A stretch of DNA of 64,000 nt. Source: an uncultured Microbulbifer sp. Its GTDB lineage: Bacteria; Pseudomonadota; Gammaproteobacteria; Pseudomonadales; Cellvibrionaceae. This document shows positions 44,141-54,069 of this stretch, piece after piece. The translations under genes and the position numbers were made by a program. The stretch spans positions 558,001-622,000 of the forward strand of contig NZ_CANNGQ010000002.1 of the NCBI RefSeq assembly GCF_947504145.1. The letters run 5' to 3'. The notes below the pieces were generated by a model, which was given only the letters and a program-made list of their open reading frames with translations, was not told the DNA's origin and ran no database searches. Position 1 is the stretch's first letter. Each line of letters starts with the position of its first letter.

Positions 44141-45745
44141 ATGAAGCCTGCGGTCATCTTCTCCGTGTGCACGCTGCTGCTTGGTGCTGCGCTCACCACT
44201 GCTCAGTCTAACGATTCGATCCCTCCCGCCATTGCCACACCGGGTCAGGTCGAGACGCGCATTGGCACGCTCGAATTTGACGACGGTGTGCCCAGCAAAG
44301 CGACGCTCGATAAAGTGTACGACAACCTGGACTTTACCCACGCCTTCCGGGCGTTCACAGATACCCTGCAAGGTGTCAGCATTTATGCAGTCCGCAAAGG
44401 TCTCCGGGATATCGGCGTGAAGGACAACGAGGTGATCGTCTTCTCGGAACTGATGGATTCCAAATCCCTGTTCCTAACGGCCAATGCAGACACCATCTAT
44501 ATGATCGGCGGGCTTGACCTCAGCAAGGGCCCGGTGGTGATTGAGGTGCCACCGCAAGTGCTCGGCACGGTGCAGGATGCCTGGTTCCGCTGGGTCATTG
44601 ACGTCGGCCTGCCCGGGCCCGACCGTGGTGAGGGCGGCAAATACCTGATCGTCCCACCGGGTTACGAGGGCGCGCTGCCCGAAGGGGAGTTCAATGTTGC
44701 GCACTCCAAAACCATCCACGGTGTCTGGTTTGCCCGCGCCTTCCTCGACAACAACGACCCGAAACCGACAGTCGAACGAATTCGCAAGTTCACTAAAGTC
44801 TATCGCTATGAAGCAGGCGGGCTCGGCACTCCCATTGCCGAGTTTCTTGCGGGTAATGCCAAGCTCGGCAAAATTACCCCGCCACCGAAGACCATCTTCC
44901 ATGAAGGAAGCGGGAAGGTGATGAACACCATTCCCCCCAACGATTGGACGTTTTACGAGATGCTGAACGAGGTAGTACAGCAGGAGCCCGCTACCGCGCT
45001 GGATCCGGAACTGATGGGGCCCATAGCCGCGATTGGCATCGTTAAAGGCAAGCCGTTCAAGCCCGACGCGCGCATGAAGAAGATCCTTACCGAGGCGCTG
45101 AAACTCGCCAATGCAACCTCTCGTAGCCTGTTCATGAATCCGCGGGACCGCTCCTGGTATTACTACAAGGACGCCAACTGGCAGAACATGCTATTTGCCA
45201 CCGGCCACGAATTCGAAACTCCGATCCCGCTCATTACCAAGGAGGGGGTCAAACCCTTTCCGACTACCGGCTATCGGAAACTGGATGCACGCTCTGCTTT
45301 CTTCTACGGCGTCACCGGTATCACACCGGCAATGGCGATGCGCCTGCCAGATATAGGCTCCACCTATCTTTGGACCATGGTGGACGCCGATGAGAATTAT
45401 TTTGATGGAGCCAAGACCTACAAGGTGATGCTGCCGAAAGACATCCCCGCTGGAAAATTCTGGTCATTTACGCTGTACGACACAATGAGCCGCTCCATGC
45501 TCGTCACACCGCAACGCTACCCGCGCGCCGGCAGCCAGAGCTATCCGTCGCCCGCCGCCGAAGCCAATGCCGATGGGACGACCACCATCTACTTCGGGCC
45601 TGAGCAACCCAAGGGTATTGGGCGGGGTAACTGGATCCAGACGGTGCCGGGCAAGGGTTTTATTCCGGCGCTTCGGCTGTACAGCCCGCTGGAGCCGTTT
45701 TTCGAGAAGACATGGCGGCCGAGTGAGGTTGAGCTGGTGCGATAA
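44141..45745 (+). CDS. exported DUF1254/DUF1214 domain protein
   Basis: 534 residues with an N-terminal signal peptide (M-K-P-A-V-I-F-S-V-C-T-L-L-L-G-A). An N-terminal DUF1254 domain (about 80-210, T-A-N-A-D-T-I-Y and V-I-E-V-P-P) is followed by a C-terminal DUF1214 domain (about 400-520, P-A-G-K-F-W-S-F-T-L-Y-D and I-Q-T-V-P-G-K-G-F). Periplasmic location likely. No defined activity for the family. A GGAG site lies upstream. Confidence 0.85.
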   Translation: MKPAVIFSVCTLLLGAALTTAQSNDSIPPAIATPGQVETRIGTLEFDDGVPSKATLDKVYDNLDFTHAFRAFTDTLQGVSIYAVRKGLRDIGVKDNEVIVFSELMDSKSLFLTANADTIYMIGGLDLSKGPVVIEVPPQVLGTVQDAWFRWVIDVGLPGPDRGEGGKYLIVPPGYEGALPEGEFNVAHSKTIHGVWFARAFLDNNDPKPTVERIRKFTKVYRYEAGGLGTPIAEFLAGNAKLGKITPPPKTIFHEGSGKVMNTIPPNDWTFYEMLNEVVQQEPATALDPELMGPIAAIGIVKGKPFKPDARMKKILTEALKLANATSRSLFMNPRDRSWYYYKDANWQNMLFATGHEFETPIPLITKEGVKPFPTTGYRKLDARSAFFYGVTGITPAMAMRLPDIGSTYLWTMVDADENYFDGAKTYKVMLPKDIPAGKFWSFTLYDTMSRSMLVTPQRYPRAGSQSYPSPAAEANADGTTTIYFGPEQPKGIGRGNWIQTVPGKGFIPALRLYSPLEPFFEKTWRPSEVELVR

Positions 45746-46080
45746 AACCTGGCCCACTAAAGAACCGATAAGCGAGCGGGGGCATCGGCCAGTCTGCCTT
45801 TTCCTCCCTCTCGCTCTATTTTTTCTCGTCTTTTCTTCTTGAAGCTTTCACTATTTTCTCCGTATCTTTCTCCGCACAATTTCTGACCGGCCATCCCTGG
45901 GTCAGTAAGACAGCGTCTCGCGAACCTGCGGCAGTCGTGATATAACCCCCGCCTTAGAAAAGTGTGCGGCAGGTCACAGCCCGCTTCGCCCTACGGGAGC
46001 ACGCTTATTTCAGTCACAACACAAAAACCGGCACACCCTGACTGTCCGGTTCTGCGTTTAATGCCGTTCAGGAGGTATCA
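45746..46080. other. 335-bp intergenic region with a polypyrimidine tract
   Basis: No gene was seen. Bases about 45800-45872 on the plus strand are strongly C/T-rich. The ribosome binding site AGGAGGT of the next gene lies at its end. No regulatory site was assigned. Confidence 0.45.
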
Positions 46081-47973
46081 ATGGCGTTCGATTACGGATC
46101 GATCGACCTGGGTCTCAAAAATCCTTTCAAGACCGAAGGTAAAGTCACCGCGATACGCGGGGGTGTGCAGGCAATTGCCGGGCTGACCCTGCTGATCTCT
46201 GCAGCCGCCACAGTCAAGGACAACGCCGGTGCCGGCTGGATTCTGATGGCTTTTGGGCTGGTCATGCTGGGCGCGGGTATCACCGTGGTTACTGGTGGTG
46301 TCTATGCGGTGCTCAGATACTTTGTTGGCCGCAACCACCCAACCTCACTGGCCGCGAACCACAGCCGTTCTGAAAAGTCGACGGCACAGGAAGAGGCCAC
46401 TACCGTCGCGTACAACGCCAAGCAGCTGGAAGAGATGCTGATCGGGCGCAAGAACACGACTTTCGCGGAACCCCAGGGCTTTCTCGCACGCCTGCTGCAC
46501 ACCGTCATGCCCAAGCTGCTGTTCATGCCATACCCGGTACGGAACTTCGCCCAGCGGGTATTCGGCGCCTGGACCAGCACCCTGGTCGCTCTGGTGGCCT
46601 ACGCCCTGGTGGCGTTCGTCTCACTGGCCGGATTTGCCGGCGCTGCCGGGGAGCTGCTGTTCCCGGTCTATTCCGTACTGCTGATGGTGTATCTGCTGGT
46701 CATCTGGCGGCGGGCGGGCAAGCCCATCAACCGGGATGCCGAACGCAACATCGAATCCCTTGGCGGCGGTGCGCTGTCCAGAACCATTACCCAGGCGCTG
46801 ATACTGCCAGTGCTGGCGGGCCTCGTGGCGTCCTGGGTACTGAACAAAAGCGACGTTACCCCGGCCCAGCTGGACGCGTTCATGGCGCAGATCCCGGACC
46901 TCAACCCGGGCTTCTATATCGCCTCGGTATTGCTGCTGGGTGTCGCCTCCAGTGCGCTGGCCTTTGTGCTGCTGCGTCAGCGCCTGACGGCCACCGACCC
47001 GGTGGCGGAAGTTTCCGAGCTGCGGGAGAACTGGCAGGAATCCGTGCACCCGAACGAGATCTTTATCAATCTCGACAATCTGGTGATGGCTAACCGCCGC
47101 TACAAGGAAGTGCCCAACCGCGTATACCGGGAGCTGGATCCGCAACTTCAGGAACAGACCGACGGTAAAGGTGGCTTCCGCGGTGAGATGATTCAGGAAG
47201 TCCAGCCACGTGTGAAAGAGATGGACCTCGGCGAGACATTCCGCAAAGCGCGTCTGGCGGCACTGTTCGGCGGCAACCTGCTCAGCATCATCGCCCTGGC
47301 ATTTACCGTGATGCTGGCGTACCAGTCGGTGGATATTTACAACTTCATTGCCAGCCCCGGATCCGGCTCGCTGGAGCAGATCATCAACAGTGAGCAGATC
47401 ATCACTCTGCTGGGCCTGGCGATGAGCGCCCTGCATATTCTGCTGATCGGCTTTCTGCTGAAATCCTTTGGGCAGCTGCTGAGCAATGCCGCACACCTGC
47501 ACTTTGCCGAGATCCAGTTCGAGTCGCTGCTGGTGTACTTTAAGTGCGAAGGCACCTTTACCGAATCCCGGATTTCCACCGGTACCGGCATTCACGACAG
47601 TACCCGTTCGGAAAATACCCTGATACGCAGTAGCATAACCCCCTGGGTGGTGGTATCCCGCATCGTTACCACCACATTCGCCTCCACCGGTATGAAAAAC
47701 CTGGAGCACCCGCGGCATATCCTCGAAATGCACCGGGACGATCAGGAGCTACAGGCGATCAAAACCGATGTCATTGGCTTCCTGAAAGACCGCGAATCCA
47801 TCGCTTCGATCACCAGCAGCCGCGACCTGGGTAACGCCTCTCAGATCCACCAGCTGAACGAACAGACCCGGGCCATGCCCAATCAGCAGAGTCTGCAGCA
47901 AGACAGCGAGCAGGCTGGCTATCTGCGACGGGAAGAGGAAGTCTCCCTGTCTGAGCCGGAAAAGGGCAAGTAG
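46081..47973 (+). CDS. polytopic membrane protein of unknown function
   Basis: 630 residues with about eight predicted transmembrane helices in pairs: two near 20-75, two near 165-205, one near 240, one near 280, then two near 400 and 440. Cytoplasmic or periplasmic loops of 80-100 residues lie between, with a 150-residue hydrophilic C-terminal tail ending in Q/E-rich sequence. Family not recognised. AGGAGGT immediately upstream makes the start certain. Apparently monocistronic. Confidence 0.7.
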   Translation: MAFDYGSIDLGLKNPFKTEGKVTAIRGGVQAIAGLTLLISAAATVKDNAGAGWILMAFGLVMLGAGITVVTGGVYAVLRYFVGRNHPTSLAANHSRSEKSTAQEEATTVAYNAKQLEEMLIGRKNTTFAEPQGFLARLLHTVMPKLLFMPYPVRNFAQRVFGAWTSTLVALVAYALVAFVSLAGFAGAAGELLFPVYSVLLMVYLLVIWRRAGKPINRDAERNIESLGGGALSRTITQALILPVLAGLVASWVLNKSDVTPAQLDAFMAQIPDLNPGFYIASVLLLGVASSALAFVLLRQRLTATDPVAEVSELRENWQESVHPNEIFINLDNLVMANRRYKEVPNRVYRELDPQLQEQTDGKGGFRGEMIQEVQPRVKEMDLGETFRKARLAALFGGNLLSIIALAFTVMLAYQSVDIYNFIASPGSGSLEQIINSEQIITLLGLAMSALHILLIGFLLKSFGQLLSNAAHLHFAEIQFESLLVYFKCEGTFTESRISTGTGIHDSTRSENTLIRSSITPWVVVSRIVTTTFASTGMKNLEHPRHILEMHRDDQELQAIKTDVIGFLKDRESIASITSSRDLGNASQIHQLNEQTRAMPNQQSLQQDSEQAGYLRREEEVSLSEPEKGK

Positions 47974-47988
47974 TTTATTTGCGCCGGT

Positions 47989-48016
47989 CTTGGCCGCGAC
48001 AAAATCCGCGGCCAAG
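47989..48016. terminator. hairpin between convergent membrane protein and phosphorylase genes
   Basis: CTTGGCCGCG (47989-47998) is complementary to CGCGGCCAAG (48007-48016), with an 8-nt loop. It is GC-rich without a clear U-tract, so it is a possible rather than certain terminator. Confidence 0.5.
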
Positions 48017-48072
48017 GTCTCGTGTGCTGCAGGGCAGCCACCAGGTTCAGCAACGGCGCAGTACACCGGCTT

Positions 48073-50571
48073 TCAAACGGTTTGGAACGTTTCTTTCGCG
48101 CTCTTGGGTGTCGAATTCGTCGTCGAGTCCGCGCTCTCGGTGTGTGGTAGCAACACCCGCAGCCGGTAGTGGCGCCCCGGCTGCACCGGGCTGATCAAAG
48201 GTTCCGCAAGGTGTTCGCCATCGGCATACACCTGTACGCCCGCCTCTTTTTGCTCCCAACCATCATGCCTCTCGCCGCCTTGCCCTTCGCCGCAGGGGCG
48301 GCGCTCAAATTGCACTTCAAACACGGCGCCGCGGAAGCGGCGTTCCACCCGTGCCTGCCGCCAGTGGGAGGGCAGTTGCGGAGCAATGCGCAAGCCCTCG
48401 CCCTCACCTTTTAACCCGAATAGCGCCTCTACCAGGCAGCGGTAGATCCAGGCCGCGGTGCCGGTGTTCAGCAACTGGCTGGAGCGGCCCGCGTGTTCGG
48501 GGTACTGGTGCCAGGCGCCGCGATAGTAGTTGGGAACAAACACCGGTAACTGCCCGCGTTTTATCAAATCCTCTCGATCGGGGCCGGGGATCATCTGCCG
48601 CAGTGTGTGCCAGGCCCGGTCACTCTCGCCGACGGCGTACAGACTGTAGATGTAAAACGCCGCAGCATGGTTGTACACAGAACCGTTTTCAGCGGAGCCC
48701 GGATGTTTCTGGGTGACGCGACCCACATCCTCGCGCATCGCGGTGTACGCGGGGGCCAGCATCATTGGCCCGTAGGGAGTTTCCAGTTGTTGCTCCACCG
48801 CACGCAGCAGGCTTTTCTGCTGCGCGGCAGTGGCGGCGCCGCTCAGCAGCGCCCAGCTCTGGGGATTGAGGAAGATACGTCCCTCGCGATCTTCGCGCAC
48901 ACCAAAAACAGTGTCGTCGTCGGTGATGCCGCGCGCGAACCACTCTCCATCCCACAGGTGGTGATTGACCACGCTGTTGATCTCCGCGGCGATGCGGGCA
49001 TATTTTTCTGCGGGCGCTGTCTGTTTCTGCTGCGCACAGATTTCCGCCCACAACTTCAGTGCATAGGCGGTGGCGAGGGAAAGCCAGCCAGATACGCCGC
49101 GCCCCCGGTAGCCCACCATATTCATCGGGTCGCACCAGTCTCCCTGGCCGATGTAGCTGAGGCCGCGTTCGTCGCGCGCCGCTGCCAGCCAGTCCAGAGC
49201 GCTGTTCACACGCTCAAACACACTGCGTTCCTCACACCCGCTTTCCGCACTCACCCGTTCGTCGAGTAGCGCGTAATCGCCGGTTTCATCCAGGTAGGCG
49301 TGCAGAAAAATCGGCAGCCACACACAGTGATCCGTATGCGGCACCTGGTTGATATATTTCAACTCTGCCTCAGCGCTGAGCAGAATGCCGTCGGGCAGGG
49401 AGCCATCCGGCTTTTGCTGGCTGAGTGTACGCAGTAGGGCGGCGCGCGCAGTTTGTGGCTGGATATAGGCCATGCCCAACTGGTCCTGCAAATAGTTGCG
49501 GGTTTGCGGGTCTGTGGTCAGGCGGTTGACGTCGCCGTGGTAGAACACCTGACGCGGCAGCCAGAGGTTGGCAAACTGATCCAGTTCCCGGTCCGGGGTT
49601 TCGATCTGCAGGCAGCCGCGCCCCTGTTCCAGATAGCACTGATATTCGCTTGCCGCCGCGGCGAATCCGGCGGCCGACAGGTACCGCTCGCGCAGTGCAA
49701 GGATTTCCTCATCGTCGCGGGCCGGGCCGAATAGAAAGCGCAGTGTGCGCTCCTCGTCGGGAGCCAGTTGCAGGCGGTATTGCAGCGCGGCCGCCGGCAC
49801 CTGATAGCGGGCCTCGCCGCCACCTAATAACGGCTGGCGCACAGCGTCGGGATTGTGCAGCCCGCCCTCGCCCTCGAAGTTCGCCTGAACAGATTCCCAG
49901 GCGTCCGGCGCTGTTTCATGCAAAAGAAACGTTTTGTCTTTCAGATGGCGATTTTTGAAGTAGTCATCAACCTTCTGGTAGGGCGTAATACTGGAGCAGA
50001 CGATGCCTCCCAGGTCCGCACGGTATTCGCCGGACTGGTTCATCCAGCTCATATAACCAGCGGGAAAATAGGGGTAAACAGAAATACGTCGCGGCCTGCC
50101 GGAATAATTGCGCAGGGTGCATTCCCACAATTCCACTGCGTCGTCCACAGGAACACGCAGTGTCATGCAAACTTCCAGGTCGGCGTTGTGCACGCGCCAG
50201 CTAATATCGCCACTGCCGGCGGAAAAACAGAATTGCTCGGCGCTCGCGCGCACCGGCTCGTAGGGAGCGGAAAACAGTTCGCCGGTATCCTCATCCTTTA
50301 GATACAGGAAGCGGCCCGGGTGGTGTGCATAGAACGGCTGCTCCGGCTGCATAAACGTTTTGGCTTCGAGATTGGGGGCGTGGGCGTAGGCGGCCGGCTC
50401 CGGCTGCATATGGCGCGCTACCACGAAGCCGCGGCAATTTACCTGTACCAGCATGCGCCGGTTCCACAAAAAGGCGCTGGCGGCGGGCATGGTCGTGGGG
50501 CTCGCAAGCTCGCAGCGTGCACCATCCTCGGAACTGGTGAGCAGTGCGGAATGATCGGTTGTGTTGTTCAT
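48073..50571 (-). CDS. GH94-type disaccharide phosphorylase, possibly cellobionate phosphorylase
   Basis: An 832-residue GH94-like protein: N-terminal beta-sandwich (about 1-270), linker, (alpha/alpha)6 barrel (about 310-720) with the [10 protein letters not shown] motif around Asp478-Asp481, where the family's general acid lies, and a C-terminal beta domain. GH94 enzymes reversibly phosphorolyse beta-glucosides such as cellobiose, chitobiose or cellobionic acid. The motif differs from the D-W-N-D of cellobiose phosphorylases; cellobionate phosphorylase is a candidate by recall only. The start 50571 has AAGGAAG upstream, 13 bp after the symporter stop. Operon with the symporter suggests intracellular phosphorolysis of an imported disaccharide. 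Confidence 0.75.
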   Translation of the reverse strand: MNNTTDHSALLTSSEDGARCELASPTTMPAASAFLWNRRMLVQVNCRGFVVARHMQPEPAAYAHAPNLEAKTFMQPEQPFYAHHPGRFLYLKDEDTGELFSAPYEPVRASAEQFCFSAGSGDISWRVHNADLEVCMTLRVPVDDAVELWECTLRNYSGRPRRISVYPYFPAGYMSWMNQSGEYRADLGGIVCSSITPYQKVDDYFKNRHLKDKTFLLHETAPDAWESVQANFEGEGGLHNPDAVRQPLLGGGEARYQVPAAALQYRLQLAPDEERTLRFLFGPARDDEEILALRERYLSAAGFAAAASEYQCYLEQGRGCLQIETPDRELDQFANLWLPRQVFYHGDVNRLTTDPQTRNYLQDQLGMAYIQPQTARAALLRTLSQQKPDGSLPDGILLSAEAELKYINQVPHTDHCVWLPIFLHAYLDETGDYALLDERVSAESGCEERSVFERVNSALDWLAAARDERGLSYIGQGDWCDPMNMVGYRGRGVSGWLSLATAYALKLWAEICAQQKQTAPAEKYARIAAEINSVVNHHLWDGEWFARGITDDDTVFGVREDREGRIFLNPQSWALLSGAATAAQQKSLLRAVEQQLETPYGPMMLAPAYTAMREDVGRVTQKHPGSAENGSVYNHAAAFYIYSLYAVGESDRAWHTLRQMIPGPDREDLIKRGQLPVFVPNYYRGAWHQYPEHAGRSSQLLNTGTAAWIYRCLVEALFGLKGEGEGLRIAPQLPSHWRQARVERRFRGAVFEVQFERRPCGEGQGGERHDGWEQKEAGVQVYADGEHLAEPLISPVQPGRHYRLRVLLPHTESADSTTNSTPKSAKETFQTV

Positions 50572-50584
50572 ACGGTAGCTTCCT

Positions 50585-52054
50585 TTACGACGTCGCGGTC
50601 CCCGCCGGCGGGTTTCCACCGGGCGCTATTGGTTGCGTATCCAGTGCTCCGGGGGTGTCCCGTTCTCCAGTCGCGGTACCTTTTCCCAGCTCCTCCTGAA
50701 TGCGCTCGAGGCGCGCATTGTTCAGTGGATAGAAACTTGCCACGGCGGCAGCGAGCAGCGCGAAGGCACCGGGTATCACCGTCTGCAACATGGCGATACC
50801 GGTTTGCGAGGCACCGCTCTGCGCCTCCCGTGCCACATACCCGATGGCTGCCAACACCCACAGCATCAGTGCAGAACCCATGGCCCCGCCCAGTTTCATG
50901 GAGAAGGTGGCGGCGGAAAACGTCATGGCGGTGGCGCGCCGCCCGCTGCGCCACTCGGTGTAATCGGCGCAGTCTGCGAACATGGACCAGGCCAGCGGTG
51001 ATTTGGGCCCCAGTGCCAGGCTGATCAGAATGTTCAGGGTAAACATCAGCCATACCGCATCTTTTGGTACGAAATAGAACGCCAACGAAAGAGCGCCGAC
51101 AATCCCCATCAAAACTACGATCAGACGCGCTTTATCTACATAGCGGGTCAGCAGCGGTGTGATCGCCGCACCCACGGCCAATGCGAGCGCCTGCACGGCC
51201 AGATAATTGGAAATGAGTTCCGGGCGCTCCACGTAATACATCAGGTAGTAATAACTGGAGCCGCCGCGCAGGGTAATGGTCAGCATGATGACCATCTGCA
51301 GCCCCACCAGAATTAACCAGGGACGATTTCGCAGCAGATCCTTGATGTCGTCCAGGGGGGCGGTTCTCTGCACTGCCGGCGGCTCGATACGCTCGCGGGT
51401 GGTAAAAAAAGTCACCGCGAATATCACGCAAGCCAGAGCGCCGTACACCATCATGGTGAGCTGCCAGCCGAGTTGTTCATCCCCCCGCCCCAGCCATTCC
51501 ACCAGCGGCAGGGTGTACTTATTGACGAAGGTCATGCCGATAAAAGCGGCGATAAACCGCCAGCTGATCAGGGTATTGCGCTCCTGCGGGTGAGCAGTCA
51601 TCACCCCGGAGAGAGACGCGTAGGGGGTGCTCAGCAAGGTGTACCCCAACATCATCGCGCTGTAAGTGATATAGGCGTAAATGATTTTGCCGGTTTCATC
51701 GAGATCCGGAGTGGTGAAGGTGAGCACCGAGGCCGCGGCCATAGGAACGCCGGCGAACAGCAGGTAAGGGCGGAACTTGCCCCAGCGGGTCTGGGTACGA
51801 TCCGCAATGGCGCCCATCAGCGGGTCTGTCACCGCATCGATCAGCTTGGTGATCAGCAGTAACGTACCCGCGATGGCCGCCGGCAGGCCAAATACATCGG
51901 TGTAAAAAACCGCAAGAAAAGAGGCGATACAGGTCCAGTAGAGGTTGAAACCGAAATCGCCGATGGCGAAGCCCGCTTTTTCACCGGGGCCCAGCCGTGC
52001 GAGGCGCGGGTTGTGGTGCTCCTTACCAAGATTCTGAAAGTCAGGCGAAGACAT
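50585..52054 (-). CDS. GPH-family glycoside:cation symporter (MFS)
   Basis: 489 residues with about twelve membrane helices. N-terminal [13 protein letters not shown] and the D-A-V-T-D-P-L-M-G loop followed by [12 protein letters not shown] are hallmarks of the glycoside-pentoside-hexuronide family (MelB/LacS/XynB-like). It imports an oligosaccharide with H+ or Na+. Start M-S-S-P-D-F at 52054 has GGAG six bases upstream and is preferred to 52135. First gene of the operon with the phosphorylase. Confidence 0.88.
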   Translation of the reverse strand: MSSPDFQNLGKEHHNPRLARLGPGEKAGFAIGDFGFNLYWTCIASFLAVFYTDVFGLPAAIAGTLLLITKLIDAVTDPLMGAIADRTQTRWGKFRPYLLFAGVPMAAASVLTFTTPDLDETGKIIYAYITYSAMMLGYTLLSTPYASLSGVMTAHPQERNTLISWRFIAAFIGMTFVNKYTLPLVEWLGRGDEQLGWQLTMMVYGALACVIFAVTFFTTRERIEPPAVQRTAPLDDIKDLLRNRPWLILVGLQMVIMLTITLRGGSSYYYLMYYVERPELISNYLAVQALALAVGAAITPLLTRYVDKARLIVVLMGIVGALSLAFYFVPKDAVWLMFTLNILISLALGPKSPLAWSMFADCADYTEWRSGRRATAMTFSAATFSMKLGGAMGSALMLWVLAAIGYVAREAQSGASQTGIAMLQTVIPGAFALLAAAVASFYPLNNARLERIQEELGKGTATGERDTPGALDTQPIAPGGNPPAGTATS

Positions 52055-52628
52055 GGCCGGCTCCATTTTTATTGTTGTTGTGAGGCAGATAAGTGACGTA
52101 AATACGCATGACGCCAGTAACAACGGGCGCGTCATTCAGCAGGTCAGCGGTAGATACTTTGTGCGCTGATATTAAGTAGTCGTATGAGATGGCCTAAAAG
52201 AAGCGGAGATCTGGAGAAAATGGCGGGCAATGCATCTTAAGGGGCTGGCCGTCGTGGGGGGGCGTCGGGGGGCAGGCCGTAGATGAGTAGTCGATTTTCG
52301 AGAGTTTGGAAGCCAGAGGAGCTACTGGGCTCGGCTGTACTGTATTTTGATGGTCGCAATGACAACTGGATGAATATACCGACGGAGATGCGGCATCTCT
52401 GGAGGTCTGAGTGGCGCTTCCAAAGATTGGGCCGCTTAGTACTATCGTTCGAAATTAAGCGGATTTTTAAGCGCCAAAGCCCATTCTTTTGAGAGTTGCA
52501 AATACCAAATCTCTATGGGATAACCCTGATCTACTCAAGAGGCCGGCATATTTTATTCGGCACAATTGGTACAGAACTAGTAATTACAGTGAGTGAAGAT
52601 ATCGAGGTTTTAGTGAAGGGATTAAATT
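52055..52628. other. 574-bp region upstream of the symporter operon and zeta-like locus
   Basis: Contains the symporter promoter on the minus strand; no clear operator was identified. A 69-codon open frame at 52283-52492 (plus) has no recognisable similarity and a weak start, so it is not called. GC falls after about 52500, marking the beginning of an accessory-looking region. Confidence 0.5.
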
Positions 52629-52850
52629 GTGACTGACAAACGAAATTTTGACGACTTCTCCATGGGCGAGATAACGGAAGCCGCCTCTGAAGCCGGGCTG
52701 AAAGCCCGTAAGGAAAGTCTGGAAGCCGGGCTGGAAGTCTTGTCTCAAGACCTGGAAACAGGTGAGTTTTTTTACGAAAAGCTGGATAAAGACGGCAACG
52801 CCGTCAAGCGCAAGCTGACCAAGGAGGAAGTGGAGGCGCTTAAAAAATGA
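52629..52850 (+). CDS. small acidic/charged protein, presumptive antitoxin or partner of the zeta-like protein
   Basis: 73 residues, highly charged and helical (F-S-M-G-E-I-T-E-A-A-S-E-A-G-L-K-A-R) with a C-terminal K-R-K-L-T-K-E-E-V-E-A-L-K-K. Starts with GTG after AAGGG. Its TGA stop overlaps the next ATG in ATGA, so the two are translationally coupled. Size, order and coupling match a toxin-antitoxin layout, with antitoxin role inferred from context only. Confidence 0.7.
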   Translation: MTDKRNFDDFSMGEITEAASEAGLKARKESLEAGLEVLSQDLETGEFFYEKLDKDGNAVKRKLTKEEVEALKK

Positions 52851-53437
52851 CGAAGCCTAGAGTAATCCTGATTGCCGGGCCAAATGGATCAGGGAAAAGC
52901 ACCCTAACTGAAATGTTCATGAATAAAAACATGGACTTTGGTGAGTACATAAATCCCGATGAAATTGCCGAGGAATTAGGCGGGGATTACGATGCCGCAG
53001 TCCGTGAAGCGCAAAGAATCGCCGAGTCGCACCGCACAGAGCTTTTGAACAGTGGTATATCTCACAGCTTCGAAAGCGTTATGTCTCACCCTTCAAAAAT
53101 TGAATACCTGGTTACCGCCAAAACGAAAGGCTTTGATATTCTGTTGCTATTTGTGGGCATCAATGATCCTCACGTAAACGTGAAGCGGGTGGCCGATAGG
53201 GTCGCTAAAGGTGGGCATGATGTACCGACAGAAAAGATCGTCGAGCGATACAAGCGCACCATGGAGATGCTGTATGACGCGGCAATTACAGCGGACCGCG
53301 CTCTAATTTTTGATAACACCGATTCTTCCGCAGGGATAACGCCTGCCGCTGAAATTGAAGCCGGAAAACTCATCAACTGGAACCCTCGATTCCCGTGGAT
53401 TCGAAAGTACCTTGTCAATAAGTTTGAGGGCTTTTGA
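52847..53437 (+). CDS. zeta-toxin-like ATPase/kinase
   Basis: 196 residues of the P-loop kinase fold. Walker A G-P-N-G-S-G-K-S-T at 11-19, then E-Y-I-N-P-D-E-I-A (about 33-41), S-F-E-S-V-M-S-H in the substrate region, and R-V-A-D-R-V-A-K-G-G-H-D-V-P near residue 110. These are features of the short zeta-like family. Classical zeta toxins phosphorylate UDP-N-acetylglucosamine and block cell-wall synthesis; activity here is unproven. Coupled by ATGA overlap to the 73-residue gene. Confidence 0.8.
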   Translation: MTKPRVILIAGPNGSGKSTLTEMFMNKNMDFGEYINPDEIAEELGGDYDAAVREAQRIAESHRTELLNSGISHSFESVMSHPSKIEYLVTAKTKGFDILLLFVGINDPHVNVKRVADRVAKGGHDVPTEKIVERYKRTMEMLYDAAITADRALIFDNTDSSAGITPAAEIEAGKLINWNPRFPWIRKYLVNKFEGF

Positions 53438-53490
53438 TAATTCACCAGCGAGATTAATCTGCTAGGCAGGATCTAGGGTAAGAAACTATC

Positions 53491-53514
53491 AAGGCGGCCA
53501 TACATGGCCGCCTT
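53491..53514. terminator. hairpin between zeta-like and VOC genes
   Basis: AAGGCGGCCA (53491-53500) pairs with TGGCCGCCTT (53505-53514) with a 4-nt loop. Tails are GATATAT on the plus strand and GATAGTTTC on the minus strand, weak for intrinsic termination but the location between convergent genes fits. Confidence 0.6.
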
Positions 53515-53535
53515 GATATATCGTAGTACAGTGAG

Positions 53536-53952
53536 TTAAACGTCATTTTTCTGAGCCGCAGCCGGATCCATCCACATAAACTCCCAGATATGCCCATCCA
53601 GATCCCGGAAGCTGCGGCCGTACATAAAACCGTAGTCTTCCGGTTCCCTGTAGCTGGCAGCGCCTGCAGCTAGGGCCTTTTCTAGCAGCGTATCCACTTC
53701 AGCACGGCTCTCGGCAGAAAGGCAAACCAGTACCTCGGAATGCTTGTCGGTATCGCAAAGCTCAAGGCCGGGGGTAAAGCTGCCAAACTTTTCGCCGGTA
53801 AGTAGCATGACAAAGTTGCTTTCCCCGACAATCATGCAGGTGGCGGTTTCATCGGTGAACTGGGGGTTGAAGTCGAAACCGAGCTGCGAGAAGAACTCAA
53901 CCGACTTCCCAAGATCCGCCACAGGCAGATTAACGAACATCATTCTGGACAT
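53536..53952 (-). CDS. VOC family (glyoxalase fold) protein
   Basis: 138 residues. F-V-N-L-P-V-A-D-L-G-K-S-V-E-F-F starts the first module and G-R-S-F-R-D-L-D-G-H-I-W-E-F-M-W-M-D-P closes the second. This resembles lactoylglutathione lyase-like proteins of unassigned substrate. GAAGGAA precedes the start at 53952; the upstream extension to 54030 is unsupported. Confidence 0.85.
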   Translation of the reverse strand: MSRMMFVNLPVADLGKSVEFFSQLGFDFNPQFTDETATCMIVGESNFVMLLTGEKFGSFTPGLELCDTDKHSEVLVCLSAESRAEVDTLLEKALAAGAASYREPEDYGFMYGRSFRDLDGHIWEFMWMDPAAAQKNDV

Positions 53953-54069
53953 GGTATTTCCTTCGTTTGGCCAACGATGAATTGCGTTGGTATAGGGTAG
54001 TCGTCTCAGATGGTTCGTATTCGACAGCACCCGGAAAATTATTGAAGATTTCGGATATGCGCTTTCACC

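Noticed and set aside
45800..45872. Polypyrimidine tract as a terminator or triplex element
   Set aside because: No stem precedes it and no mirror symmetry is evident; recorded only as composition.
46621..47733. A 370-codon minus-strand open frame inside the membrane protein gene
   Set aside because: Gln/His/Gly-rich shadow without start signals; the plus frame has an AGGAGGT site and membrane helices.
52283..52492. A 69-codon plus-strand open frame upstream of the zeta-like locus
   Set aside because: Weak start, unusual Trp/Arg-rich composition and no recognisable similarity; could be chance.
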